From Serinus canaria (lineage: Eukaryota > Chordata > Aves > Passeriformes > Fringillidae), in NCBI RefSeq assembly GCF_022539315.1, contig NC_066326.1:19422601-19486600 (forward strand): a stretch of DNA of 64,000 bases, written 5' to 3'. The translations under genes were made by a program, and so were the position numbers. Of this stretch, positions 1 through 11,945 are shown in pieces; positions within the stretch are counted from its first letter, which is position 1; every line of letters starts with the position of its first letter. The notes beneath the pieces were generated by a model. It was not told where the DNA came from and made no database searches. It saw only the letters and a program-made list of their open reading frames with translations.

Positions 1-1044
1 AAGTGAATTTCTATCTTCAGAAATGCCTTCTTAGTAGAGAAGGTGCAGTTTAAATTATGTGATAAATCTGATCCATTCCCACATGGAAAAGCTAATCCTG
101 ATCCCCATATAAAGCCTTTCAGCGTACTGAGCTCTGTGTTCCACTGCCCCATGTATCATCTGTATCTTGAATTAATTCATGTGAGTAGCTCTTTATTGAA
201 GCACACAAGTGGCACTAATCAAATACTTTGGGGTGAGTGATCTTGAAACCTATCTTTGAGGAATTCTGTGGCAGGGCTGGGAACTGGGAACTTGGTTTTA
301 CTGTCAGTGATCCTGCATTTTAAAGTCTTTCACTGCATTTACTTGCTGAGTTACTACAGGGAAAAGATGCATTATTAATGTTTGGCTCTGCCTTTCACCT
401 GAAAAAGATATTTTCCAAAGAGGAATGTAAAGAGAAGATCTCATAATTGTATTACGGTATTTGTATTACTCAGATCTGTTGAGGGACATAGTTCTGCCAT
501 TACTTCAATGTGTGGCCTGGAAAGACTTTCACATTGCAAAAAAATTCACTTTGCAGCTACATTTTCTCAAAAACTGGCTGTCAAAAAGTCATCCCTGTGT
601 CATTTCTGTGTTTGATGCTGGCTATAAACTGACAGTTGAAATAGATCTCGAGGAATTTCTGATGTCGAATGAAATAAACGCATCCTTGGAAACAAAAAGG
701 GTTTTCAAAAAGGTGCAGCTACGACTGGGAGCAGGTTTCAACTCATTCCTTTTCGGTTTCTGTCATTGTCTGTTGGTTTTTTTCCCCTTTAATCTCCCAG
801 AATTTCTGCCACTGCCTTTGCCACACTCGCTACGATGGTGAGCGTGGAGCATTTTCCCAAAACAAACAGGCTCCAAAGCAAAAGCAGAGCTCAGGAAATC
901 ACACAGGCCTTTGCCCAGGTGTTCATTCCCATTTCAGAGAGCTCCTGAAAAAAGAGATGTATCTCTGTCATATTCAAACTCAGGAGTGAAGCAGACAAAG
1001 CCTCATTCTGCTTGCTGCAACCACAGCTGTAACCCGGCAGGAGA

Positions 1045-1150
1045 TTTTTTTCTCCTTTATTTTTTCTTTTTCCTTCCCTTCTGCCCCTCTCCCCCCTCCC
1101 TCTTCCTTCTTCATTCCCTTCTCCCCTTTCTTCTTCTCAATTTTTTTTTC
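1045..1150 (+). repeat. Polypyrimidine (C/T) tract
   Basis: 106 bases, pyrimidine except for about five purines (near 1059, 1083, 1113 and 1139-1140). It mixes T runs with CCCCTCTCCCCCC-type stretches. Such tracts can form triplex DNA; it also sits upstream of an AG and an exon-like segment. Confidence 0.85.
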
Positions 1151-2671
1151 ATGTTTAATTTTCCCTTTTATTTTGCATCAGAAAGGTGCTGATGACATCA
1201 TTCATCAAGACTGCACTTCAGAGCAGTTACAGAACCTTGTGAACTCAAGGTCAGTAAAACTGTAATTCAGACACTCTGCTCTTCATCTTGCTCTGTTTGG
1301 TGCAAAATTAGCAAGAATTCTAGACAAGGTCTGCACACCCATAGAATTCCTTCTCAGCTGATGACAGGGAATGTGCTGCTGGTGAAGCACTGCATATCAG
1401 CTCTCATAGCATCCAACTGGCAAAGAAAGCAGGTCCTTGTTATGCAAAATCCTTGTTTGTAAATAGTGTTCTGCCTTTAAATTGATTTTAATGCTCTGCC
1501 TTGGAGAGCTCCTGCACTGATTTTCCCAACAGAATCCACCACAAGGGCCATCTGGTGGCAGCAGCACATTGAATCTGCACAAAACCTGGCAGGGAGTGAT
1601 CCAGGGGTAAATTTCCAGCAGAATGCCAAGGGCTCTAACCCTGCACTTTTCTTAAGGAGATATGTGCTGTAACATACTCTAGGTTGGAAGAATTCCCTCA
1701 AACTTGAAGGGAAAAGAGAACTTGTTCTGTGGCTGTCATCCCAAGATGAATGTCAGTACAGATATTAGAATGTAATAATTTTCTATTTTATATTAAAAAT
1801 TTAAATTGTTTCCCTTCCTGTCTCTGTCCCTGAGCTGTCCCCATTCAGGAATTTTTGCTAATGGACTCCTCAGTGCCTTTTTTCAGGGAGGAACATCTTT
1901 TCCTTACTAAAGGGAAAACACCCAGGACTGCATTGCACTGCTCAGTGCTGTAGAGAGGCTCATTTGGTACCCACAGCTTTTTACAGATACCCAAAACCTT
2001 CAGGTCTGGGAGCCAAGACTTTAATAAATTTCATGCTTGAACCATCATTGCTTTACAATTATGAAAAGGTGAAAAATCCTTGGGGAGAACTAGTTGAGAT
2101 TCAGTCTCTCATAGTAAATGTAAGACTTTTTTCCCTGGGGATATTTTCCTGGGGTATTTTGGTCTGGGCCTGTGCACATCTGGCAGTGGAGTTTCCTGCA
2201 GTGAGGTAAATCTGGGGTGGTATCAGTGAGGTGGATCTCAGACACAAGCTCCATGTTCTTTTCCTAGCACTCTGGGGTGCTCAGGCTGGGGCACACAGAT
2301 GCTGTGTGGCAGCCTTTCATCTGTTCCCAGATTCCTTCAGGAGGAGAGCACTGGATGATCAGCAGGATTTGCTTTCTCCCTGTCTCTGGAAGGCAGCTCT
2401 CGAGGCAGAGGTGCTGACTCAGGAGCAGGGTTTGGTGGTGGGTTACAGCTCTCAGAGGAGCTGCCTCAGTCCTGTGAGAGCTCCCCTGATACACAGACCC
2501 CCCTGAAATCATCCCAGCAAAGCACTCTGGGTCACCCAGCAACGCCCCACGGAGAAGATAACCTCATTTTGGATTGAAAACCTCCTGTTCTGGCTGGAAA
2601 CATTTCAGTCTGCAGAGCCAGCATTCAGCCTATTCCATGCAGCAGCTTTTCCTCAGGCAGAGTGGCTGCTG

Positions 2672-2723
2672 GTGTCACACCAAGCCATGTCACACCAAGC
2701 TGTGTCACACCAAGCTGTGCCAC
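2672..2723 (+). repeat. 15 bp minisatellite
   Basis: About three and a half tandem copies of a unit reading TGTCACACCAAGCTG (with CCATG in place of CTGTG in one). Copies start at 2673, 2688 and 2703, and the last copy decays into TGCCACCTC. Confidence 0.85.
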
Positions 2724-3707
2724 CTCACCTGCCCTGTGTCTGTCCCTGCTCTGCACAGGGGTCCCAGCCATGGGCTTGGTCCTCTGAAGCCAACTGAGTT
2801 CCCAGGGCTGACCCCTGTGCCACACCAGAGATTCACCCCACCCCACCAGTTTGTCACTGGGGGACCAGGAGACCCCTTCCAGCCATGCCCACCCTGGGGC
2901 TCTGCTCCTGACTGCTCAGGACAATATGCAGTTGTATCCCAGTCTGCCAGCTGTGTGCCTGGCCCCAGCCCCAGGTGATATTAACTTCCAGCTTTGCATA
3001 CCATGGTACAAAGCAAAAGTAGCTCAGAACATTTGTGTTTGGCCCAAGAACATCAAAGGAAATAGAAGTGACCTCCAGCATTTGGTGGAAAATTGAAGGT
3101 GCAAACTATTTCTTAGTCCCATGCTTTCATGGATTTGAAACCATCAAGAAAGGATGGTCATGGACAAGTATGATGTAAAGGACAAAAATAATATATGTAA
3201 AGGTTTAGAAACCCATCCCAGATAAAGCCTCTTTCAGTTGCTGAAACAACAGCAAGGGATGAAGTCATCCTGGATGCCTCAACAAGTGCCTGTTGTGCTG
3301 CTCTGTGAATCACCCTCAGAGGCAGGAACCTGTAATTTCCACATGCAGAATGTCCAATTTCAATGCAGTGAGAAGTGAGAGGGAGGAGAGCACCCTGGGC
3401 TGAATCACTCACCCACAAAAGTGCCAACAGGTACTGGCAGGTGAGTCACCAGCAGGGCTGGGGCTGGGGAGGGTCTGCTTGTGGGTACCTGGCACAGAAA
3501 ATATCCTTGAGCCCTCCTGGCTCAACTTCCCATCCCTAGACACCCTGACAGAGCCAGCAGGCTGCTCCAAGGGCAGCATCCCTCTGTGGGGAACACTCCT
3601 GGGGCAGGGAGGGAACAGGGAGGTGGCACTGGAACCCATCCCACTCCTGCTCCTGCCCCCTCCCAGCCTTGGCTCTCTTGGTGCTGCAGCTCCCCCCACT
3701 CCAATCC

Positions 3708-3855
3708 CAGCCATGGGATCACTGAGTCAGTAAGGCTGGAAAGGACCCCAAGGTCATCATGTCCCACCTTGGATTGGGTATTCTGTGGCCTCTAAATCAC
3801 ACAATGAAGTGCTACACCCACTGTTTGTGGGTTTGGTCCATTCCCATCATGAGGT
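3708..3855 (-). repeat. CR1 LINE fragment, antisense
   Basis: The plus strand reads GGCTGGAAAGGACCCCAAGG then TCATCATGTCCCACCTT, and further on AGTGCTACACCCAC. This is the reverse complement pattern of an avian CR1 3' region. Old and diverged. Confidence 0.7.
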
Positions 3856-3859
3856 AAAG

Positions 3860-6800
3860 CCTTAATTTATGTGCAATCTTCTGCTGATTTTCTGAGCTGA
3901 GAAAGCTGAGGAAGTCATAATGCTGCAGGAGATACAGGATTTGCACAGCACTTCTGAGAATGCCTGTGCACAATGAGCACCAGCACTAAGATTGAGGGAT
4001 AGGGCAGGAAGGGTGAAATCCTCATGCCAGAGAAAAGAACGAGGTGTGAAGATTAGGACAACACGACAAATTTCCAGCATTTTAAGCAATTTAAGCCACT
4101 GAGGCTTTCTCTTGAAAGCTTTTGAAAACTTGAAAGTTTTGAAAGATTTCCCTAGGTGAGAATCCAGAGCTTCAGGTCTGGCATCCTGTGACATTAAATT
4201 GCTCCTGTGAGAGAGAATTCCCTGGCTGCACACCTCAGCTGCCATTCCTGAGAGCAGGGGAGCCAGGAGCCCCTCCTGCAGCCCTGAATGAGGAGCTCAG
4301 GGGTGCAGCTGTGTCCCAGCTCTGCCGCCAGGACACCTCCACCCTTCCACTCTGAGGGGCTCCTGGGCAGAGCTTTGAGAGCAGCAGAGCAGCAGAGTTT
4401 ACCAGCCCCAGCTGTTCTGCACCTCCCCAGCACTGATTAAAGGCTCAGGACTTTCCCTTCTGCTGCCTCTGCTTGTCCTCAGCATCTGAAAACCTGCAAG
4501 CCCTCCGAGAACAGCTCTGACCTTTGCTGTGATGAGACCACTGGTTTTTAACACAACATTTTGGCCATGTCCCTGCTGATCCTGTCCTGCAGGAGCTGCT
4601 CCAGGACACACACACACACACTTCTGTCAGGGCTAAAATGATCAGTTATTGGGCTTTATAAGCTGTCTTTCAGGTAAGAGACCTCAGTTCTGCTATAAAT
4701 AGTTCAAAGCTGACCCTTCCTCAGCCCCAGTATCTGCTGTATGGATACACTGCTGTATCCACAGCAATTCCAAGGGATTGGAAATCACCTCTTCATTCTC
4801 ATTGTAAAAGTCATCCACAGAAGAGCTCCTACACCTTTTTAAAAGCACGAAACCATGGTTTTCTGCAGAATAGTTCCTCTACCTGTTGTAAGCCCTAAAT
4901 GTCTTAGGGTGGGAATGTGTAATGTTTATGTGTTTTATCGGGGGAAATGCAAGATTCTGAAAGTCATTAAATTTTATATGTGTGATATGTATGAATAATT
5001 TGACCTAACCCATCGCTGGTATACACAATCACAGCAAATGAATTTGTTGTATTGTGCAGTTTGACACAGTAAGGTAAAAAATATTTCCACCTGAGCAGCA
5101 TTTCTTAGAATTGTAACAAAGCAGTAAATCTTAAACAATCCATGTTTTTTCAGTGGATGTTTTCAAGGGCTCCATTGTGGCAGGAAATGCTAATGTTATG
5201 AACTGATATGCACTAACTTTACTCATGCAATGGGCTTTTAAAAACGTAATTTAACATAATGGAAATCTCCTAGAAAGGTAGATATTAATTTTCAAAAAAC
5301 TCTGATCGTCCATTTGAATTAAATGCACACCAGTTCATTCCTCAATGTGTAATGCAAGCTTCTATTTAGAAGACAGATACCATAATTTACCCAGTGCAGA
5401 GATCCTCAGCTAATGTAACACCTCTGTTTCAGCCGCAGTAAAACTGTCTTAATTAAGGAAATGCCAACAGATTAAAATGTTCTCATGGTTCATAAAATAT
5501 TTTAGAGGGTAGCTTGGCAGCATTAGTACAAATGTTGTGCAGCCTGGTGAGTTTGAAGCTTATGCTCTGCACTTAAATTAAAAAAAAAAAAAAAAGATGC
5601 TGTGAACCATGGAAAAAGATGGCAATGTCAAATTTCTATTGCCATATATTGATATATGCAGTTATTGTAATTATTTAGTGGTTACAGAGTGAGTTCCTAT
5701 GTGGTCACATCTCAGGGTCATCACTGAGTTTCTGCTGTGCTTTTACATCTCCAGTAAGTTCCAGCCAGTGAAGGAGCAACAGCAAAAATTCATCTAAAGG
5801 TAAGGATGAAACTGGAAGATAAAAGGTGCTGAGAGAGGGCTGGGTGAAAGAAAGAAAAATTCACCATAAGAGGGAAAAGCTTTCCTTCAGTTCAGGGTGC
5901 AATGAATGAGGGATTTGCAGGAGATGAATCCACAGCACAGCACCTGACCTGACTGTAAATAATACATACGCACATGGGCAAACTAATTTCATTTAAGCCA
6001 CAGCTGGTAGCAAAAATTCTACATAACTGGGGGCTGTTGCAATCAGCACTGAAGTTTTGAGTGAGCAAATCAATTAATTATGCATTGATTTTCCCTGGCA
6101 TGTTTGTTCCAGTGGTGCACAACTGCCAGCTTGGCTCCAGAGTGCTGAAGCATCTGTTGAATATTTGCATCCAGCTCCTGAACACAAGCTCAGTGCTGCT
6201 TTCCTGGCTGGAGGCACCCCGGGCAGAGGAGGGAGCAGCTGTGTGCAAAAAGCACAATCCCAATTACCTGCAGAGAGTGCTGGGCTCCAGCATGGCCCAG
6301 GGGAGGGAGGGCACCTTGTCTGTTTGCTTTTAGGCAAGAATCATAATAGGTGCATCTATTAATTTAGTAGAACAAAACAGAGAGAAGGGAAATACGTGTC
6401 TTTTCATGAATTAATGCTGGATGTTACTGACTAAAGCAGAAAGGAAGTGGAGATAAGTTTTCCTTCTTATTTCTGAACTTTACATGAAAATCTGTTTGCA
6501 CTTACCCATAAACTCATGTACAGTGTTCTGTGTTCCATGAATATAATCCTGGGAACACAGTTCCCTTTTGCACTGAATCTGTCAGATCTCATTGATTTTA
6601 ACACTTACTGAGGAAAAGCAGCTCCTTGCTGGGCACAGAGTGAGTCCTGTCCCAAAGCATGGCTGGAACCTGAGCACAGGGCTGCTGAAACAAGTACCTG
6701 AGCAGCAGCTGAAGCTAAGGGAAGTGAGTAAAAACAGAAATTAATGGGAAGTGATGACTGAACAGGGATAAAATAGAGAAGTTAAAACTGATGTGATGTT

Positions 6801-8600
6801 GGAAAATGAGACTTTCTAGTTAGGATTCAAATATCTGTTACACAGAGTTTAATGAAGTTTATGCCCTGGAAGTACTGTATAAATCTAGAGCAGAAGACAG
6901 ACTTAATCCCATTAAATATTTGTCAGGGATTTAATGTAGTAGATAATATAACAAGCACTATTGGACCTGGCATTACAATTTCCCATTTTTACCAAGTTCT
7001 GTGGCTGCAGGCAGAGCTTTGCCTGAGAGAGGGCTCAGTGGCTGGGCTCATGTTTCTGTTCATGGATCTCAGGCAGGCTCTGGAGCTGCTCTGAGTTTCC
7101 CAGCTCCTCTTTCCATGCACTCTGAACCAGCTTTTTTCCCTGCCTGCAGAGATGGCCACTGGAAATGCTGTAGCAGGGAGATTTCCATAACCTTCCTTTT
7201 AACAGAATAGGCTAATTTGACCTGCTGGTTCTGTATGTTTTTTCTATTCAAGAGCAGAATATCTTCATCAGCCTCCTCAGAGTCCAGCAGCTGCTGCCAA
7301 AACCAACTTCCTTTGCTGAGACAGTGACACACCCTGGTCCTGCAGCCCACTTCAGCCAGAATCTCCAGATGGTAGCTCAGGGAATGCCTGTCTTCCACCT
7401 TGCTTGTACATTTTATTTTCTTGTATCATCCCAGCTTTTCTGTTTGGCTGAATGAAAATAAGATAAATAAAAAAGAGTTTGAGCTCTGCAAATGTGGGGA
7501 AATTTTATTACACCCAAGAACTTGGAATGAATGAGGCATGACTGAATTTCTTTTCATTTATACAGATTAATTTATATTCTTTGGTTGGTTAGTGAGTTGG
7601 TGTTTGAGGCCTTGTGCAGTCTGTAGCTGCTACCACCACACAGCAGATGGAAACTGCTTTTTAAGAATACCCTACTGCTCTGTCCTCAAAACTTGAGATT
7701 CTAGGTCATTATAATGATTTCTCTGGCAATTAAAATGCTGGGATTCAAATACTTGGTTGTTGGTTTTTTAGTATTTTTTTAATACAATAGTTCTCAATTA
7801 ATTAAACAGAATAATTAATTCTTCAATGTTTATTGTTCTCTTGTTCAAAACCTTTCAGCTGTCAGAGCTAAGAGAACACTTGGTGACTGCTGATCCTGAA
7901 GAGCACTAAGAAGGGAACATTTCATGACTGAAGGTGGTGGCTTCAGTGCCATTTATTTGAGGAACACATGGAAAATGAATATTTCCAACATGGGCCAGCT
8001 CATAAAAAACTCTTGTTGTTTTCACTTGTGCATAGTAAAAGTTGGGCTGGAGACCTTTTCATGCTGGGTTTTGTGGCCACTCATCAGGTGATGTTTTCTG
8101 TCTAACAATGGAAGGAAGTGAAATAGAAGATGTGTTATCATGAACTAGAAGTGTTTGGGAAATTCATGCCAGGTTTCATAGGAAGATAAATCATACCCAG
8201 ACTGTCCAAGCCTACATTTTCCACGGACAGGCTATCAGCATCCCAGGAAAAGTGAAACTACTGCTATCTGAAAAAGTAAACCCACATTTTTATTAGTCCT
8301 TTCTCTAGAGATGTAACTCAGCCTTCCCAGGATTTGCAGCTGTGTAAGAGGCAAAGTCAGACACAGAAAAGCTAATTCCTGCCCTCAGGACAAGAAAGCC
8401 TTGGTGCAGCACAGGGAAGCCCACTTTTCCTGTTTTTTACAGCAGAAAATGGAATGTTGCTGTGTCCCTTGTGTCTGGCAGCAAGTTCGGAGCCCATATC
8501 TGCAGAGGAAGGATGTTCTGAGCCTCGGGGTGCTGGGGCCAAGTCCCCAGGGCTTCCTGAGTGATGAGCAAGTGAAGCAAATGTCATTTCCCTTCTGGAG
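3860..8600. other. Intergenic DNA, no gene; AT-rich unique block at about 4,850-5,580
   Basis: No exon or RNA gene recognised. A short CA run lies at about 4607-4621 and an A15 run at 5580-5595. The block 4,850-5,580 is AT-rich, repeat-free and holds homeodomain-like words such as TTAATTAAG, so it is a candidate conserved non-coding element (inference only). Confidence 0.45.
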
Positions 8601-8613
8601 CCCAGGGCTGGAT

Positions 8614-8664
8614 CTCAGCAGAGCCCCCAGGCAGGGCCAGCAGAGCCCCCAGGCAGGGCCAGCT
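8614..8664 (+). repeat. Tandem duplication of a 22-23 bp GC-rich unit
   Basis: The unit AGCAGAGCCCCCAGGCAGGG followed by CC occurs twice in a row, with a decayed start of a third. Almost identical copies suggest a young local duplication. Confidence 0.8.
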
Positions 8665-11530
8665 CCCCAGGATGTCCCCAGGGCTGTGGCAGTGCCAGGC
8701 TGGCTCCTGCTCCCCCCTGCTCAAGGGGAGGCTCCTGCAGAGCTGTCCCTGAGGCCTCCACAGGGAGGTTTTTCATTAAAACTGTTTGGACAAAGAAGGG
8801 ATTGGAAGTTCTGGAAACCCCTCAGATCTGTGGTGCTGCACTTGCTGTTCTTCCTCTGATTGCTGCTCTTGGCCTGCCTCAAAAGTCCCTTGCATTTTGT
8901 ACTTCAGCAATTTCTACCAGAACTTCCTGCTGAGCTGATGGGAAATGTCCCCCTTCTCTGGCTCCAAATCCTTTACTTTTCCTCTGATCCTAAACATTCC
9001 CCCTCTTCTTCCCTTCAGCAGGATGAAACTCTGACTTTACTATTTCTCATAGTGGATGGGGTGGGAGGGAGTGGGGGCATTCCCAAGGAATGATCTGGAA
9101 TTTGGGTTAATTCTTTTTAAAGCAAAAAGATTCCACTTTAATTCACACTCTGAACTGAATCAGGATCTCACACATGGCCCAGAGTACAGCATAATTATGA
9201 CTAAATGTAGTCCTCTTGCTCCTGTAAAAATTGTGGGTATTTCATTACACAGTGAATGTTTATCTGAATTCTCACAGTAAAAGAGAGATCTCACTTGAGA
9301 ACTGGAGATACTCACTGGAGTAACACATTTCTCTAAAAGCTGTGTGTAAAGAATAATCAGGCCAGAGCAAGCAGGCTGCCTTGGGAGTGGGGATGTGTTA
9401 CAGCATTGTGACTACACAGCTTCACTCTTGGAGAGAATCAGGCAGATTAAGAGGAATTTTTAATGGATACAATCATTGATTACAATTGTTTACAATTATT
9501 TAAGTAATAACTTCAAGGAAAAGGGGTTGGGATTAGGCTGTGCCAGTGTCCCCTGGCACCCAAAGGGTGGCCAGAGCTCATGAGAAAACAGGCAAAGGAG
9601 AGATGTGATCTGTAATTCCCTGGAGACAGAGGTCTTGCTTTTCTGAGAGGCCCAAGTGTAGCTTTTCCAACCAAAAATTAATAGTTTTAATGACTTCAAT
9701 AAAAATTAAATTCCTATGGAGAAAGAAACACCAAGTGTATTGTACAATCAATACTATCTTTTTGAAAGATCTGTTTCCCAATCTGTGAAATGCCTAAATA
9801 CTGGAAAAGATAATTAAGAACTATAATTCATACTTACAAGTATAATAAAAGGCATTGAAGTAATTTAAATTTCAATCTCACAATTCAGCAAATGCACTCT
9901 AAAAGCTACAAAGGAAAAATTCTTGGATAAAAGGTGACAAGTTCATGGTGTCATCATTAAAGCCAGACGTGTCACAAAGCAGCACAACAAGAAAATTCAA
10001 GAGCAAACTCAAGAGAAAGAGAAACAGCTTTTTGTAGATAGCTTAGTACAAGTTGTCACAACAGCTCCTTTGTTTAAAAAATAATCTAAGAAATATTAAG
10101 ATTCCAAGCAAACTTGGAACAGCTGATATGAAAACCACTGTTTGCCTGTGTGCCAGAAGGGGAATATTGGGAGCACCAGGGAGGATATTTCACAGCTGGA
10201 GCAGCCCCACCCTTGCTAGCAGAGATAAGGGGAGGGCCAGAACTCTTGGGTCAGACTCACACTCCTGCTTGAATTAAAACTTATCCTTGTTGCTAAAAAC
10301 CAGTTCAAACCTAGAGATAGAAATGGCATTTTGTCAACCAAGAAAGACATTATGTCTAAGGAGTTAGGAAGAATCAAAAGACAAAACCAAATATATAATC
10401 ATAAAAAGTCCTGAAAGCTCAAATTATACCAGATGCATATAAATTAGCAATATTACTCAGATAAGACATTCTTTAATAAGGGAGATAACACTATTAGTGT
10501 AATTACTGACTGCCTGGTCCAGTGCTGGGAAAGAATTAAATACATCACACTTCTGGATAAAGCCAAAGTAATTATGAAATTCCAGTTCTTTCCAATTTAA
10601 AGAACTGTCTGGTGACTCTCTCCAAATGGGTCCAGTGCATCCATCCTGATATCAATGCTGCTCTAAGCCCCAGTAATCACTCCAAGAGCCAAGAAATCCC
10701 CAGCTTGCCAGTGCTGGATTGCCTTTTGCTCCCTTATCTCACAAGCTGCCTTCCCACCCCTCTGCTCCCCAGCTCTCCTCACTCTCTGCAAGGCAAGCCC
10801 AGCTCTGGTGGCATCAGTGATGGACTGACTAGCCTGGGAGCATGGCTCCAAAGAGGGCAGAGAAAGCTGAGTGCTTCCTTCAGGCTCTCCTGGCCCTGCA
10901 TTGGAGCAACCTGGAGTTCGTCACTTCAGCTCTTGCTGCCTTTCACACGTTGCTCTCCATCTTTATGAATTATGGGGGTTCTAGGTGTCCCTCAAGCTTT
11001 GACTTCTCACACAGTGGGGCCACAATGGTTTTGTTTCCCTCTCTTCATGACTTGCCACTGATGAAGTGTCCCTGTTAGTGCTGACTTACAGCCCCTGCCA
11101 TGCTTGGCAGATTTCCTCTTGCTCCATGTGTTATTTGTTATCAAAGGAAACTGCAAATTTTTCCAGGTGACAAAGCTTAGAGAGCAAATCTGTCTTCTCT
11201 GTGTTGGAGCCAAGGTATTTCTGTCCCCTGTCTTGTTCTGCTTTCAATGCAATAATATTTTTGTGAAGGAACAGAGCAGTGCAAAGGAGAAGAGATGCAG
11301 AATTTGGGTGGGAACTGATTTGTGCTGGTGGAGATTCCAGGAGCTGCTCAGATTTTACCTGCACCTGGCATCTGTTCCACCTGTCCCCCCAGTGGGTCTC
11401 CTTCCTTCTCTGGAAGGCTGGAAAGAGCCTTTCAAAGGTCTGTTTGAATTTGGAGCAGCATTTCACAGGCCTTCCCTTCACCTTCCCAGTGTGTCCTGCC
11501 CCTGAGGAATGGAGCCTCCAGCCTGGCATG
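8665..11530. other. Intergenic DNA without a supported gene
   Basis: Mixed AT-rich sequence with short, overlapping ORFs on both strands. I see no family motif, splice chain, RNA gene or clear repeat up to the LTR at about 11.5 kb. Confidence 0.45.
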
Positions 11531-11534
11531 CGCT

Positions 11535-11945
11535 GTGTGCTGAGCAGGAGCCCTCACCCCAGAAATTCCTTCTCCAGGACTTTTCTCCTGAGAAGCTGAG
11601 AAGCCTCAGAAAAGAAATGTAAACAATAATTATCTGATTGCTTGGAGGTTGCTCACCAACAGGTGCATCTTTGATTGGTCTCATGTGAATTGTTTTTATT
11701 TAATGACCAATCCCAGCCCGCTGTGTCAGGACTGTGGTCAGTCACAGGTTTTTATTATCATTCTTTTCCAGCCTCCTGATGTCTCCTTTCTCTTTCTTTA
11801 GTGCAGTTTTAGTATATAATTTTCTTTTAATATAATATCATGTCATAAAATAATAAATCAGCCTTCTGAGAACTTGGAGCCAATTCTCATCTCTCACCTC
11901 ATCCTTGGGACCCTCACAACAACACCACAACACCAGTGGGCACTG
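11535..11945 (+). mobile_element. Solo LTR of an endogenous retrovirus (songbird type)
   Basis: About 400 bp with the order of an LTR: a U3-like part, TATATAA at 11813-11819, AATAAA at 11852-11857, then a U5-like segment with CCTTCTGAGAACTTGGAG and CCTCATCCTTGGGACCCTCA. I associate these words with a very common songbird LTR. No retroviral coding region adjoins it, so it is a solo LTR. Exact ends and target-site duplication could not be fixed; a TG start is possible at about 11533-11541 and a CA end at about 11910-11945. Confidence 0.7.

Larger units (their letters stand above)
1..3700. other. Intergenic DNA without a supported gene
   Basis: No exon chain could be built on either strand. Notable are a 126-codon ORF at 461-841 that I do not recognise, a polypyrimidine tract at 1045-1150, an exon-like segment at 1182-1249, and a 15 bp minisatellite at 2672-2723. 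The ORFs around 2,200-3,700 lie in GC-richer sequence, overlap on both strands and look like chance. Confidence 0.5.
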
